Shown here: piece after piece, positions 48,001-51,472 of the stretch | Numbering within the stretch: the stretch's first letter is position 1 | How the letters are laid out: every line of letters begins with the position of its first letter | DNA from: Akkermansiaceae bacterium | Lineage (GTDB): Bacteria > Verrucomicrobiota > Verrucomicrobiia > Verrucomicrobiales > DEV007 | Direction: 5' to 3' | NCBI GenBank assembly: GCA_024233005.1 | Contig: JACKQE010000007.1 | Location: 193,862-257,861, forward strand | DNA length: 64,000 nt | Position numbers and translations under genes: made by a program | Notes under the pieces: generated by a model | Told to the model about the DNA's origin: nothing | What the model saw: the letters and a program-made list of their open reading frames with translations, nothing else | The model's database searches: none

Positions 48001-49030
48001 TGGCAGTGACTTTGGCTCCGGCAAGGACGTTGATTTCCTCGCCCTGCAGATCGATCTGGCCGCCCTTGCCATTCCCGACACCGTCCGCCTTGAGGGTGCC
48101 TCCGGCATTGACCAGGCTGCCTTGGAGCAAAATCCGTCCGCCGTTGCCCCCGGGCAACGTGGCCTGAATGGAGCCGGAGTTGTCAACCCGGCCTCCCGGA
48201 GCCCGCAGGAAGACTTTGCCACCTCGGGAGACCGTGCCGGTGGCCCGGAGGGATCCCTTGTTGTTGATGGCCAGCGCAAACATATTGCCGTGGGCCTTGA
48301 GTTCGACCGAAGCCCCTTCGATAGTCCCGGAGTTTTCCACCCCCGTGCCGCCGGTGGCTCCGGAGGTGGTGCGGACAAAGACTCGTTCGCCATCGGCATT
48401 TGGCGAAGCGGTGATGAGAACTTCCCGTCCGGCGGCCAGGCCCACGGTGCCATTGGCGGCGGTGATGGTGCCGGTGTTGGTGACGTTTTTGCCGACGAGG
48501 AACACATCGCCACCGACCGCGTTGATCCGGCCATAGTTCACGATGCCGGATTCGGAATTGCCGCTGAACACCATGTCCCCGCCCCCGAGGAAATCAGCGT
48601 CCGAGACATCCAGTGTCGAAAGAACCAGGCCTCCCACGTCCACCGTTCCCGTGGCACCCACCAAAATGCCGTTGGGATTGATGACCATGACTTTGCCGTT
48701 GGCGCGGAGGGCGCCGAGGAGCGAGCTGGGATTCCCCGTGACGACGCGGTTGAGCACCGCGCTGTTGGCTCCAGGCTGGATGAATTGTGTGGTTTCTCCC
48801 GCCCCGATGGAGAAATCCTGCCAGTTGATGATCGCCTTGTCGCTCAGCTGATTGATCGAAAGGTGCCCGCCCAGGCCGTCGCCGATGGAAGCATTGCCGT
48901 TGACGACGAGGCCGCCCGCCGGATTGGACCGCACGGGGGAACTGACCATCGAAAGGGCGGGAAGGAGGGTCAGCATTACGGTCCGCTGGAACCGGGAGTG
49001 ACGCCGTAGGAGACTGGTGGGGGTTTTCAT
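30044..49030 (-). CDS. Giant FHA/two-partner-secretion exoprotein with GHGG repeats
   Basis: I start at the ATG giving M-K-T-P-T-S-L-L-R-R-H-S-R-F, followed by a signal peptide ending near V-R-S-N-P-A; 26 upstream codons look non-coding. The product is about 6,328 residues. Order: TPS secretion domain (about 35-290) with I-N-W-Q-D-F-S-I-G, N-R-V-V-T-G-N-P and V-I-N-P-N-G-I; Gly/Ser-rich beta-helix repeats (about 290-760); a GWDG module (about 800-920); tract A of roughly 58 GHGG-type units (about 1000-5090); a second GWDG module (about 5150-5280); tract B of 17 short units (about 5300-5910); a C-terminal region and a Pro/Ala-rich tail with three D-P-F boxes. There is almost no Cys. By analogy with FhaB it should be exported through a TpsB pore and form a long surface fibre for adhesion or biofilm. 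No TpsB gene, autotransporter barrel, LPXTG or PEP-CTERM motif is visible, so its anchoring is unexplained. Confidence 0.93.
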   Translation of the reverse strand: MKTPTSLLRRHSRFQRTVMLTLLPALSMVSSPVRSNPAGGLVVNGNASIGDGLGGHLSINQLSDKAIINWQDFSIGAGETTQFIQPGANSAVLNRVVTGNPSSLLGALRANGKVMVINPNGILVGATGTVDVGGLVLSTLDVSDADFLGGGDMVFSGNSESGIVNYGRINAVGGDVFLVGKNVTNTGTITAANGTVGLAAGREVLITASPNADGERVFVRTTSGATGGTGVENSGTIEGASVELKAHGNMFALAINNKGSLRATGTVSRGGKVFLRAPGGRVDNSGSIQATLPGGNGGRILLQGSLVNAGGTLKADGVGNGKGGQIDLQGEEINVLAGAKVTANGSTGGTINVGQAGETRSVNVAAGSVVSANGSTGAGGTVSLQGTDINIAGGALLSADGASGGSLQVGSAGSTRSVTIGSGATLSAKGGSGTGGSVLVAGDTLTSESLSLADASGATGGQVRFNAAQSAAINGQINAIGSLKNGGAVAVSGNQSVTIGSTASLDASGALNGGSVQTYTGTAGLVALDGQLKANGAAGKGGLVVVKGGTGTNIGGDALIEADHATHGATVLIDTVNGVTNFGGTLHAIGNGATAGRSATVKILGSEVNLSESALVDVSGRTGGGDLFVGGGFQGRTLGVHNAQSTMVADGAILRSDALESGKGGNVVVWSNIGTAYEGAISAKGVTKGGFAEISGKQDLAVSGSIDLSATSGVSGTLLLDPTNITISATGAAALGGATISNVWLSQQLDLGTNVVVSTNIAGAQAGNIVIGRTDSTANAAADRVEWYQENASTVGGTLSLLAQGNITFNTSVRSAGAGGINIVAGWDGTTGLVLGNFDISQVLATMNDGNALNDAAGKFNSVNGTNGSVLIGGNGTRVGLDVGSRFGDTNVATYNLELKGSNTVSNGWAQLGFNDTGYEYQIGSTKNTLRNEWWGNGNGDAMGVGATIFGNVRGKNYIADLGGTPIASPTGVFKGAGYGANGKITVSASGRVDMRGGTQTNSYTQIGHGGSVARSIEGHRNNNEGDGLTITSKTTRDGFIIDPGDDRRSFFASSWRTNYLGDEARLKGNITVTAGQDVLVMASPAFETTAGYTDLVATNQTANIYSMIGHGGYENQSSATGNITVTALGTTGASDGRGLAGAGVQVRGGPGEGAFAMIGHGSGGEANRRSVWDQRLDGNITVTATTGAVRVLGYNQMPRIGNLNAGTLADPTTPLANNSGADFPSVYGFVQIGHGGAFASAPTTGGIFTPPASITVTSYQPDNSASGNITVTAGGTVSVSDNMGYDSAGNWTADPGPGNEPNPLSGGILRDVGVEVRSGNSQYGYSMIGHGGLNQRATSTGAVTSTGYLGNVSVEAQKGTVMFVGGEEKRSERTWGVGYNFTQLGHGGYDVDGVKQGNLTVSAGQGAGTLDGDIIFRSGRMLYSYAMIGHGGTFSNGLITGDGLSNINVTARDAIEFTSRLSGPSSYWLSSDFNDIYMGETGATVAGNAEWAERVQGTLASGTQVPQTNSITELRFRTDQKFVQIGHGGNEVSDTGTFSLNNDIVVNAQTDSIRFTSGNNDRDFAHIGHGGYRVGGTPNIIGGDITVTAGMSAGAVRGDVYFDASLGGATMDERTTMLAIVNRDAGGNYLSLGQVNPVGRGFASFGMIGNGGYDFDGDHSGDITVKAHDNLYMIGPKSEVVGVESYVGGKIEGPSNFPASGTQNYWIGSVHTLTALQEATMMQRSFQLYHGNAGASETAHKGNIVAGTLVLDVGGTGGVDIRDASNGDGTGTLYRSATAIAGNYAVGTHGLAYGTIDYATGKVTLNTSAITANNGNLEDGTGNFQRNVTYSYTHPTLGTVAITSTTPERTPESDMAIRPNESYVGNGRILAGSFSLVVDGDSSGGGRAVYQDFLADGNIRDSKDQIVGNIDYATGRVTIRRNINAAADEVVANYSYSKDNADAAFVQLGNGGLGASAGGRDSAGHSGEIVVQAGGDIRFHGGTQQNAYAQLGHGGDGAQGRNGAQIDNANLSDPLAANYDKSGNITVTAGGIIEFLAGRGISIVDQRQYAQLGHGGRDSDGQHQGNITVTAGTGIMSTAPGTIGGSGVQGGLVFTAGQTTDAYAQLGLGGADTVSAREAGDTGRRGFSGDVNVTTVGDIRFLAGTGGYSTNSVLGAATDWNNVRNYVQLGHGGIAAGIRDNNGATFGSGIGHHGDITVTSGMGSILFNGGDVLKGSPGVGYGILHTAQLGHGGFDANGEHYGNITVSAGKDITFTAGGIGLDENQDKYSWVQLGNGGDSADGNMGIRDAGNGEINTISVTAVTGDINFIGGAGQRDYAQLGFGGYQARGDHRADITVSAGDDINFIGGQNPQPFRVVGDASSELDISSWQLGWVATRNRNLTTSNVLLTTDWGTFTANTGTGQLIVASLTAAGTTAGLLLGQQVGEVNYVNGHVRFTTAISGGTIPVQFNNNGGTVEDNDPTSVVNTLNSRNALLDAAAMSPGTFSAPNLIATFNNTRGGFSNVVEAIGARDNNVGIQAGSVSITVPANGGTSTVIVDDGAGKLMVQTAGTDSGLAANAIVGTIDYTDGSIRFTAVVNPLGKAGVKADYTLDRVVGADRAYAQLGNGGYDADQGNAFTIGSAGNIVVTAAGDVRFHGGSGSAAYAQLGHGGNINQGGNTGNITVTSGGIVEFLSGLGADLTDSQDYAQLGHGGYDADGNHSGNILVNAKSGLISTAPGDLTPGADSEGIRFRAGRTDSAYVQMGHGGVGARSGNGNGVANAVGLTGTITAIANGTIEFTAGTLREDIQTDNNGNAYAQLGHGGYDADVTADGVDVSALGIYTGYNGIGHNGDIFVQSFLGSVNFNAGSLANGSEGTGMGIIHYAQLGHGGYANNGDHHGNITVLAGLATNGSVTNATSDIRFTGGGTGDNDADKRNYVQLGHGGWTSIGNMGVAADTLLVGAARDIAFTAGADNDSYAQLGNGGRAARGDHSADIEVYAGRDINFTAGGGALSIVNEMTADFHQATNLGATTLGTGQGDAITALEGVNLQPGTLFVTVPGGPTIIDVQTGANTANLVVQSTVTVDMDGDGTAETTFTAGQVVGTLVYSTSTLTFNTDVNPDNRPTTITPSTPLVSARASYQSREQAQSYAQLGHGGHDADNPNPGDNAASITMPDGNVYLFDGYGVGGPTAAQRVGNRGDIYVESFNGNINFLAGQAAEQYVQLGHGGMYNDGDMIGNITVIADKDHSTAGAAGNIVFDARGGEFVGPHNAQLGHGGYFASGAHVGAIVVDAGGEITFSGGRDSSYAQIGHGGRNDHRINIARVTNTGGDDIDTDANYNTAGVSNQSPPDDRRDFANDRYYSGTHTGDITVTSLKNITFTGYSSDPLLNNGGVGYVQIGHGGWRDAADPTSVNGDGHNGDITVKAGGLTMNGSGQITAVENASAKITFEAGQQVFSSAQIGHGGFEAFGNHSGDIVVAAASGIDFHAHGATADLAFTDANGNRSGRYSYLQIGHGGINADFDPYLPRTLETRNTANPGVDVALSAANGNTFNENPLTNLYFAQVVGGGTYLPGPLGADGVPTYGQGSLMPLTTFYQPIVAANTVRFVDHDNNPLTAMVPIVPPNRGQWFHINAPGAPIGVDGKPILGMSGNITVVTASGDVNLSSVDGTSRFGREEYVQIGHGGLYTGGDHTGNISVIAQDGNVGLKAGLATVNDGGYNSYAQIGHGGSWSGGSMIGNITVKALGAGHTVSGAAGSDNQNYVQIGHGGYDASYLSGAGTQFGTYDSNGGFGQSDTRNASGQGWHLQYWYNPGYVFRTEYTSAVGNNALTFGAGVEFRRTILGDITVQGDGGVTFNGGTTGGLTGNIAPGAFAQIGHGGRSTESDNTGNITVDGGTGAVTFTAGHSDQDYAQIGHGGYEGDGNHNGNITVNAGTTGATGVEVRAGDRPDAYAQVGHGGTNASSAARDATNPTVPLFKGNSGNITVNTAGNINFIAGTGSFLNSDEDSRNYVQLGHGGYNTDVHFITSVDVFDTGIGHHGDISVTSTAGRLFFGAGDANRLDNPSWGLGEGRFHYAQLGHGGYESRGEHYGSITVDVAQDITFLGGSTEDNDTDRVDYAMLGHGGWTARGNMGRDDDVISVTAGDDIVFTAGNSQGSFVQLGNGGRDSRGDHKGDIIVDAGGSVIFSAVQGRHQIIGEEKNFDLTRATEFGTQTNDAIYDVEGSNIVPGTVVITIPNGPILKDDGKGNIYVAGGTLGAFNLNDVVGTIWYTTGVGTNGRITFTADVNPNNQASPAAANLVTMSYQSLEIQGSYAQLGHGGYNSDQTDGGANTLGNTGDISVFAGGDVVFNGGVGAQGYAQLGHGGYITSGRDSGDITVGTAARRIGGAVILSGGQGEYFDAADAYVQIGHGGRSSTGTQSGNISIFSTTGQAPAYVGIGVQAKAGTRNNNFAQIGHGGTSSRSGTGNGAAGMEGNSGDITIDTFGSVNLIGGVLSTGSGTLANSNDDGNLYAQIGHGGYDVDVSLDGVTANGNGIGHHGNISVVSRLGSVNVLGGDDKRAFLPSFAPTIGVYDNLANNGFYRLAAEAGGRFHYAMIGHGGYEARGNHWGDIIVHAGYDATGVRTNLGTTSNVLIQGGGTFADNDVSQQFAQIGHGGRSSVGDQGRSTDTTSVMATGDITLQAGDGVDNYVMIGNGGTNTRGDHSGTVNVYAEGNVNVLASQLSATPALGSGLRGGYVLTGTSDTESIDRAANLAGGGDFTIRAGLNRVIPGSVYFDIFNDLGVKIGTVADADGSGALKVVSDFTELVGGTQFTAGQQVGTINYASGGSPVVLFTQDINPGAETDPPNLLLRFEYSQTDRAYAMIGHGGYDADNPDGSTTLGNTGDINVTAKTGDIVLRGGTDDDASATIGHGGRSTKGSNTGNIEIDAGGNLDLISGSFARTYASIGHGGYDAEGNHVGDICIHVGEHVLLDSAQGAATQTWTQIGHGQYEAAGNQSGFITVVSGLSGANGGITLKGGDSGGNDQYAQIGHGGTVGSGNHTGNISLIDVGGGGLTLTGGLAANSYALVGHGDGASNSSGTRAGNIYVDVDGAITVTTPGPANSVGWIGHQSTNANEGITLGTANTTLFGTGFNATFNLTGMLNQALAAGITTIGNNSGNFTFDQAYTYSSANALNVLATGDITFLRGLQNSGTGAVNIAAGWDGKTGGLGVDPTLCTPVAAPNFDFAAVIAACATATGVGNQGTVFIGTGTQAFAVAVGSLGGATTAMGHRVEINGSDSTANAYGQLGFHQTAASQTGAGAVNLHVHEGGLALNAGDSVGSYAQAGHGGLGSTANTQSGAITVEFCEAGSATFNGGAGLNAYALLGHGGNVGSNTKSGDITFSGSLVNVDLNGGSTTGTYAQIGHGGDNSDGAITSNILLSASGAVTLDGGAGQDSTARIGSGGRDSDGAKSGTTTVSGASVTLTGGAGSNAGTQIGAGGSLADGNLTGTTTVTTTTGDLRILAGTGTDSASQVGAGGIQASGTHNSATTVTAAGNVVLDATNGGASASARIGLGGTAADGAFTGLVGVTAGGDLTLTGGASNTGTYAQIGLGGLNSDASKNGGTTVEATNISLASGAGANAYTQIGAGGTSGSGNITGPTSVTANGGTVSVIAGSGQDAYAQLGAGGTKANGTHSSSTAVSADGAVTVQGGSGDNSYASIGLGGMNLDGALAGITTVTTPDAVSLTAGSNATAYAQIGLSGGFGGNGDKTGSVSVTGASVDVTGAAAFAQIGNGGVSGFGTKNGNVVVKATAGDVTVTGGDLNGYALIGHGGIKSGGVTIGAPSTVISVSATADVVLQGGSADVAFAQIGNGGTNNDAGTTEATVEVLAGGQVDVLGGSGPNSYAQIGNGGAGSDGTKQGTVLVDAGTDVNVTRGSGSSAYAKIGNGDQLFDAGGVGTATGNVSGDIQVSAGFDVRLTGGLIGHVDPTIVSSSIATGGDTFVAVSRLDPEAGGNGVIETDSASVLSAGGGELRIYLPERLQSGPTSNLIALGTTLNGVAYAGPPDPLYRAPFEYAINLINPVDASVTVLDEHLNLDPQDTTNLTARTVNPDTALYSASSGFSLYYDTIEALYTAPETPPPAPPAVGGGSGGVGAPTEDAVVEVVEVGPFTEIDGQIGFTADYLFPGQPWIQVGPFVDALLDEWHQNEFNRDALDSFGPDGKTGWSEFATLGTSFNIRYRVIQDGGANSFNVFNNGVLGPFFLPINNGLSLELQIEETLNQTTEPGLEEELKESGNNSPAAGGSAAPAEGGEAPAPAAGAPLDPFGAGAPPEAPGPMPAAGAAPDPFGAPAPPAGAAPALPVEADPFKN
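31290..33140 (-). repeat. Tract B: 17 short regular GxGG beta-helix units
   Basis: About 617 residues hold 17 units, giving a period near 36-37 residues. Each unit ends in Y-A-Q-I-G-x-G-G or a close variant. Unlike tract A, the position after the first Gly drifts from His to Ala, Leu, Ser or Asn (G-A-G-G, G-L-G-G, G-N-G-G) and insertions are absent. Each unit has the form D-G-x-x-x-G-x-x-x-V-x-A-x-x-x-V-x-L-x-G-G, as expected for a three-strand beta-helix coil. Confidence 0.85.
34510..36160 (-). repeat. Super-repeat copy 4 of the giant exoprotein
   Basis: About 550 residues repeat the ordered set seen in copies 1-3: the N-G-I-G-H-H-G unit, a unit ending R-F-H-Y-A-M-I-G-H-G-G, a unit with D-N-D-x-S, a G-D-Q-G unit, and a final R-G-D-H-S-G unit. 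It closes with the PG-x-V/G-T-I-x-Y module. Confidence 0.75.
36160..37480 (-). repeat. Super-repeat copy 3 of the giant exoprotein
   Basis: It shows the same order of units as copy 4: T-G-I-G-H-H-G-D-I, then N-P-S-W-G-L-G-E-G-R-F-H-Y, then D-N-D-T-D-R, then W-T-A-R-G-N-M-G, then S-R-G-D-H-K-G-D-I, and ends in the I-V-P-G-T-V/G-T-I-W-Y module. Confidence 0.75.
39640..41240 (-). repeat. Super-repeat copy 2 of the giant exoprotein
   Basis: The order is conserved: D-V-R-F-H-G-G, then I-V-E-F-L-S-G, then L-I-S-T-A-P-G, then N-G-I-G-H-N-G-D-I, then G-M-G-I-I-H-Y-A-Q-L, then D-N-D-A-D-K-R, then W-T-S-I-G-N-M-G, then R-G-D-H-S-A-D-I. It ends in a P-G-T-L/G-T-L-V-Y module. Confidence 0.78.
41240..43200 (-). 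repeat. Super-repeat copy 1 of the giant exoprotein
   Basis: It shares with copy 2, in order, D-I-R-F-H-G-G, I-I-E-F-L-A-G, I-M-S-T-A-P-G, S-G-I-G-H-H-G-D-I, G-Y-G-I-L-H-T-A-Q-L, D-S-A-D-G-N-M-G and R-G-D-H-R-A-D-I. It carries two module copies at its end instead of one, which makes it the longest copy. Confidence 0.78.
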
Positions 49031-49041
49031 TGAATTGTCTT

Positions 49042-49050
49042 GGGGGGGGG
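49042..49050 (-). repeat. C9 homopolymer tract in the leader of the giant exoprotein gene
   Basis: On the coding strand nine consecutive C residues end 11 bases before the ATG at 49030, in the position normally taken by the ribosome-binding site. No Shine-Dalgarno sequence lies between tract and start. Runs this long are prone to slipped-strand change, and similar tracts near start codons switch adhesin expression in several pathogens. Confidence 0.7.
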
Positions 49051-49447
49051 CTTTACGAAAATTTCGAATGGGAAGGCAGGTTCCAACCTGTCTGGACCGG
49101 ATTGGCATTCCGGCGGGGGGGATTGGCGATGCTAATGGTGACGCCCGGTCCTTCTTGAGAGAAAACCGTACGGAACCGCGATGGCACCGGACAGACCTCT
49201 CAGATCTGGGTGGGAGTCAGCGCTCCGCGCATTGCTGCGGACCGCTTTGGAGGCATGATCGGAACGACGTCGGAGACGCCGCGACTTTGGTGGTGTCCAC
49301 CCGGAAGGGTGTCGCTGTGCCAGATTCTCCCGCACTTTCGGGGAGAGGATCCCCAGCGAGGATCAATCACAAGGGGAAAGCTATTGGGTCATCAAATGTC
49401 CGGTAAGACAATCACCGCCAATGGGGGTTGTTTTTCTTGAGTGGACA

Positions 49448-49536
49448 CCTGGGTATGATCCAGGACACACTGCGGGCCAGTGTGTGGGTCGCGGCTGAAA
49501 GCCGCAGGTTCAGGGAGGAGATTTCATGGCGAAATC
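49448..49536. other. Cluster of four short stem-loops
   Basis: In sequence order: CCTGG/CCAGG with a seven-base loop (49448-49464), an eight-base stem ACACACTG/CAGTGTGT with a five-base loop (49465-49485), GCGGCT/AGCCGC with a GAA loop (49491-49505), and GATTTC/GAAATC with a five-base loop (49520-49536). No T run follows, so this is not a simple terminator. A structured leader or small RNA is possible. Confidence 0.45.
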
Positions 49537-49864
49537 ATGAACGCATTATGTAAAAAGGGTCGTTTTCTGAATTAATTGCTATTATTGGGCTTCTATCATT
49601 TCCCGTTTGGGCGAGCAAGAAAAATCTTTCGCCCCCAAATGAATAATAACCCCATCGAATTTCGGAAGGTGCAATTTTTTTTCAGGAAGAATCAAAAAGA
49701 TTGAATTCCCTAAGACTCAGTGATTTTCGCCAAACTGTCGGTTCAATTCTTGGGTTCAGGGGAAGGAACTGGAACAGGTCTGAGCAGTGGACCTTGACGG
49801 ATGCCGGGACGATGGCGTTTGCTGGGACTCTTCCCGCGTGCCTGATCCTGATTCTTTTGCTCCC

Positions 49865-51355
49865 ATGAACCTTCCGGAACCGTCTTCCACTCTCAGTGTG
49901 CTGATCGGAATGTGGGCCTGCTGCATGGGGCCGATGCCCTTGGAGGCCGGGGAAGGGGAGCGGCCCAATGTGCTGTTCATCGCGGTCGATGACCTCACCT
50001 CCGCGATCGGTTGCTATGGTGACCCGGTGGCCCAAACCCCGCATTTGGATCAATTGGCGGCCCAAGGGGTGCGATTCGCCCATGCCTGCTGCCAGGTCCC
50101 GCTCTGCAATCCCAGCCGGGCATCTTTGCTGACGGGCCTGCGTCCTGACCAGATCCGGGTGTATGATCTTGACCGCCACTTCCGCGAGGAACGTCCCGAG
50201 GTGGTCACGCTGCCGCAACTGTTTAAAGAACAAGGATGGTTCTCCGCCCGGGTCGGCAAGCTCTATCACTACAATGTCCCCACCGGGATCGGTACCAATG
50301 GGCTGGATGACCCGCCTTCGTGGGATCAGGTGGTGAATCCCAAGGGACGTGATGTCGCTGAGGAATCTCTGATCACCAATGCCGAGCCGAAACGGGCAAT
50401 CAGTGCCACCCTGAGCTGGCTCGCCGCCGGAGGACGGGACGAGGAACAAACCGACGGGCTCGTCGCCAGTGAGGCCATCCGCTTGCTCCGGGAGCATCGG
50501 GAAGAACCGTTTTTCCTTGGCGTCGGCTTTTTCCGTCCCCATTCCCCCTATGTGGCTCCGCAGAAATACTTCGACCTTTACCCGATGGAGCGGATCACCC
50601 TGCCGGAAGCCCCTCTGGATGATCGTGGGGACATTCCCGTCGCGGCCTTTGCCCACAACAATCCCGTCCCCAACTACGGATTGCCGATCCCGAGATTGTT
50701 GCAGGCAAAACAGGCCTACTATGCCTGCGTTTCCTTCGTCGATGCCCAAATCGGCCGGGTCCTGGCTGCGTTGGACGAACTGGGGCTCGCTGGAAACACC
50801 GTGGTCATTTTTTGGAGCGACCATGGTTACCACCTCGGCGAGCATCAGGGAATCTGGCAGAAACGCTGCCTTTTCGAGGAAAGCGCCACGGCCCCGCTCA
50901 TTGTCAGGGCTCCGGGAATGACTGGAAACGGAAGGCCCTGTCGGCGTGTGGTCGAGTTCGTGGATCTTTATCCCACCTTGGCGGATCTATGTGGGGTGAC
51001 GGTGCCTTCCTCCATGCCGCTCACCGGCCGCAGTCTGCGCCCTCTCCTGGAGAATCCGGCCGCCGATTGGGACAGTGCCGGCATCACTCAGGTGCTCCGG
51101 CCGGCCGACAGCCGCCTCCCGGAGCCGGTCATGGGACGCAGTGTCCGGACGGAACGCTGGCGCTACACGGAATGGAATGAGGGCCGGGACGGTCTCGAGC
51201 TCTATGACCATGCGGCCGATCCCCATGAATTTCACAACCGGGCGGTCCAGCCGGACGCGGAAGCGCTCGCCGTGATGCGGCAGCTGCGCCTCAAGTTCAC
51301 TGGCAAGGCAGAAGGGGGGGCTCCTTCGAGTCCGGTCAATCCGCTGAGACTTTGA
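49865..51355 (+). CDS. Exported sulfatase, iduronate-2-sulfatase-like
   Basis: The ATG at 49865 gives 496 residues with a hydrophobic leader before the sulfatase core R-P-N-V-L-F-I-A-V-D-D (metal ligands Asp42-Asp43). The catalytic motif is C-N-P-S-R with Cys81, which must be converted to formylglycine; C-x-P-S-R suits both the aerobic FGE and the radical anSME enzyme, and neither gene is in the window. Further hallmarks are G-K-L-Y-H-Y, F-F-R-P-H-S-P-Y and S-D-H-G-Y-H-L-G-E-H. The set R-P-H-x-P and V-G-F-F places it near iduronate-2-sulfatase-type enzymes of the S1_7 kind. It probably removes sulfate from a host or algal glycan in the periplasm. The BNR protein gene follows after 117 bases. 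Confidence 0.9.
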   Translation: MNLPEPSSTLSVLIGMWACCMGPMPLEAGEGERPNVLFIAVDDLTSAIGCYGDPVAQTPHLDQLAAQGVRFAHACCQVPLCNPSRASLLTGLRPDQIRVYDLDRHFREERPEVVTLPQLFKEQGWFSARVGKLYHYNVPTGIGTNGLDDPPSWDQVVNPKGRDVAEESLITNAEPKRAISATLSWLAAGGRDEEQTDGLVASEAIRLLREHREEPFFLGVGFFRPHSPYVAPQKYFDLYPMERITLPEAPLDDRGDIPVAAFAHNNPVPNYGLPIPRLLQAKQAYYACVSFVDAQIGRVLAALDELGLAGNTVVIFWSDHGYHLGEHQGIWQKRCLFEESATAPLIVRAPGMTGNGRPCRRVVEFVDLYPTLADLCGVTVPSSMPLTGRSLRPLLENPAADWDSAGITQVLRPADSRLPEPVMGRSVRTERWRYTEWNEGRDGLELYDHAADPHEFHNRAVQPDAEALAVMRQLRLKFTGKAEGGAPSSPVNPLRL

Positions 51356-51472
51356 GCAGAGCTGTGGGGATTGCTTCTCTGGGGACCTGCCCGGAAATGG
51401 CTCCAATCGGTTCTTGAAAAGGGGCCTCGATGGGCCTTGCATGACAGCTTCCGCAGTTTTTCCCTTCCCCAA

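Larger units (their letters stand above)
49031..49864. other. 834-base divergent spacer between giant exoprotein and sulfatase genes
   Basis: No gene is supported here. The part next to the giant gene holds the C9 tract, a CGAAA-A-TTTCG dyad (49056-49066) and a CAGGTT-CC-AACCTG palindrome (49077-49090). A cluster of short hairpins lies at 49448-49536. From about 49540 to 49760 the sequence is clearly AT-rich, with a further stem at 49606-49614 / 49629-49639 and a T8 run near 49680. The promoters of both flanking genes must lie here; none can be fixed with confidence. Confidence 0.6.

Noticed and set aside
30311..49009. Long forward frames opposite the giant gene (30311-37627, 37670-40486, 41729-42997, 43526-44653, 44738-46654, 47108-49009)
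   Set aside because: Their products are low-complexity strings rich in Val, Ala, Asp, Gly and Arg with no domain, signal or gene-like start, and they mirror the repeats of the reverse-strand gene, which has a convincing TPS domain.
30044..49030. CRISPR-like or satellite DNA array in the repeat region
   Set aside because: The periodicity is at protein level with many synonymous changes; the frame stays open throughout and there are no equal-length spacers.
49606..49690. Rho-independent terminator from the 49606-49639 stem and the T8 run
   Set aside because: The T run lies about 40 bases past the stem, and the stem has a two-base bulge.
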